A stretch of 64,000 nt of DNA, taken from the NCBI GenBank assembly GCA_023388935.1, contig JAEWFG010000280.1:14396-78395 (forward strand), read 5' to 3'. The position numbers were made by a program, and so were the translations under genes. Source of the stretch: Pseudomonadota bacterium. GTDB lineage: Bacteria; Pseudomonadota; Alphaproteobacteria; Rhizobiales; Xanthobacteraceae. Positions 63,035 through 64,000 of this stretch are shown one piece after another (position 1 is the stretch's first letter; every line of letters starts with the position of its first letter). The notes under the pieces were generated by a model. The model worked only from the letters and a program-made list of their open reading frames with translations. It searched no databases and was not told the origin of the DNA.

Positions 63035-63805
63035 TCAAAAATTCACCCGGTTCGAGATCGCGCCATCGACGACCAGATTGGAGCCCGTGGTGAACGACGA
63101 CACCGGGCTTGCCAGAAACACCGCCGCGTTCGCTATCTCCTGGGGCGTGGCCATGCGGCCGGTCGGATTGCGGCGCATCGCATCCTCGTATCGCTTCGGC
63201 ATGTTCTGCTCGATCATGTTCCAGACGCCGCCCTTGAAATAGACGGTGCCCGGCGACACCACGTTGACGCGGATTTTCTTGCCTGCATATTGCCGCGCCA
63301 GTCCCTTGGCCATGTGGATCAGTGCCGCCTTGATCGGACCGTAGGAGCTGGCCCCGTCGGCCTGCGCCGCGGAAATCGAGGAGATGATGACAAAGGCTGC
63401 GTCACCCGTCTTCTCGCCGCTGGCCTCGAGGAAAGGGCGCGCGGCTTCGAACGCATGCACGGCGCCCAGCACGTCGAGCTTGAAATTCTGCTCCCAGGAG
63501 GCGGCGTCGCCGCCTTGCGCCATGGCGCCGGCATTGGAGAACAGCATGTCGACGCCGCCGAACTCTTTTGCGGCACCCTCGATCCAGGATTTCAGTGCCG
63601 CGCCGTCGGTGACGTCGACCGGGCCGCCGGTGGCGCGAACGCCGCCCGCCTTCAGTTCAGCAACGGTGGCGGCAACCTGATCCGCGTTGCGCGCGCAGAC
63701 CGCGACATTGGCGCCTTCGCCGGCCAGCGTCGCCGCAATCGCCCGCCCGATGCCGCGCGTGCCGCCGAGGATGATGGCGTTTTTTCCTTTGAGACCGAGA
63801 TCCAT
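63035..63805 (-). CDS. Short-chain dehydrogenase/reductase (SDR)
   Basis: A 256-residue classical SDR using NAD(P)H. Cofactor motif ILGGTRGIGRAIAATLAG, the NAG motif LFSNAGAMAQ, catalytic Ser in IISSISAAQ, and Y-x3-K in SSYGPIKAAL are all present. AAGGAG lies 6 bases before ATG 63805; the longer frame to 63958 runs through a repeat. Substrate unknown. Confidence 0.9.
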   Translation of the reverse strand: MDLGLKGKNAIILGGTRGIGRAIAATLAGEGANVAVCARNADQVAATVAELKAGGVRATGGPVDVTDGAALKSWIEGAAKEFGGVDMLFSNAGAMAQGGDAASWEQNFKLDVLGAVHAFEAARPFLEASGEKTGDAAFVIISSISAAQADGASSYGPIKAALIHMAKGLARQYAGKKIRVNVVSPGTVYFKGGVWNMIEQNMPKRYEDAMRRNPTGRMATPQEIANAAVFLASPVSSFTTGSNLVVDGAISNRVNF

Positions 63806-63865
63806 TGTTTGGCTCCTTTTTGTTGATCGCCGGGAGTGTAGCCGCTTCAGAAGATACGCAGAAGC

Positions 63866-63910
63866 CTCCACATCGTCATTGCGAGCGCAGCGAAGATTCC
63901 ATGGGGAGTG
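63866..63910. repeat. Fragment of a dispersed repeat (CGTCATTGCGAGCGCAGCGAA)
   Basis: CGTCATTGCGAGCGCAGCGA is a frequent intergenic unit in related genomes, from memory. A complementary piece (GCTGCGCTCGCAATGACGAG) overlaps the dnaE2 stop at 62871-62890. Confidence 0.5.
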
Positions 63911-63971
63911 GATAGCGACCAAGTCTGAGGCCAGACTGAGGTTGCAAAATCCATCCAACCTGGAGACGACG

Positions 63972-64000
63972 ATGTTGCTCGATCATCCTTCCGACGGACT
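63972..64000 (+). CDS. Start of a gene cut by the window edge
   Basis: ATG at 63972 follows GGAGACGACG and opens a frame (MLLDHPSDG...) that runs off the window. Divergent from the SDR gene. Only nine full codons are visible, so no product can be named. Confidence 0.35.

Overview
The window looks like a chromosomal segment of a Bradyrhizobium-type alphaproteobacterium (Bradyrhizobium / Rhodopseudomonas group). The reasons are uniformly high GC, an almost complete hopanoid gene set including the C-2 methylase hpnP, an SOS box of the alphaproteobacterial GAAC-N7-GAAC type in front of an imuA-imuB-dnaE2 mutasome, and several families of dispersed palindromic repeats of the kind common in that group. 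No rRNA, tRNA, CRISPR array, integrase or complete insertion sequence was seen.

Layout. 1-6.1 kb: a LapA-like membrane protein, a branched-chain-amino-acid-type ABC binding protein, an acyl-CoA dehydrogenase, a DUF937 protein, an enoyl-CoA hydratase and a small secreted protein. A short decayed copy of the acyl-CoA dehydrogenase gene lies just before the hydratase. 6.6-14.6 kb: a 650-residue AI-2E-family permease, a DUF305 + beta-propeller operon bracketed by a direct repeat of the permease gene 3' end, and a large autotransporter. 14.7-19.3 kb: a metal/oxidative stress block with a deleted multicopper-oxidase gene plus DoxX, a PadR regulator, an intact multicopper oxidase and the chromate exporter chrA. 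19.4-21.3 kb: a fluoride riboswitch leading a three-gene operon (small membrane protein, cation/proton antiporter, DUF190 protein) that lacks crcB. 21.6-23.4 kb: a chemoreceptor.

23.7-46.7 kb is the hopanoid region. hpnP sits between eutB and eutC, followed by an RND/MMPL exporter and two small secreted proteins. Then come hpnC-hpnD-hpnE-shc-hpnG (squalene synthesis, cyclisation, side-chain processing), hpnH and ispH on the other strand, hpnN (hopanoid transport to the outer membrane) and hpnO (aminotransferase for aminobacteriohopanetriol). Between hpnG and hpnH an AT-richer FkbM-type methyltransferase gene is bracketed by a ~222-bp direct duplication of the hpnG 3' end with its terminator. 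Palindromic repeats and an 83-bp element with perfect 20-bp terminal inverted repeats lie at the junctions.

46.8-55.3 kb: an ECF sigma/anti-sigma pair with a cupredoxin and a metallophosphoesterase in one operon, an alpha/beta hydrolase with a GMC oxidoreductase, an M20 amidohydrolase and a PiT phosphate transporter. 55.4-62.9 kb: a UdgX-type uracil-DNA glycosylase divergent from imuA-imuB-dnaE2 across one LexA box. Dispersed repeats have entered this mutasome twice: one copy supplies the apparent imuA start codon and another is translated in frame inside dnaE2. The window ends with an SDR oxidoreductase and the first codons of a further gene.
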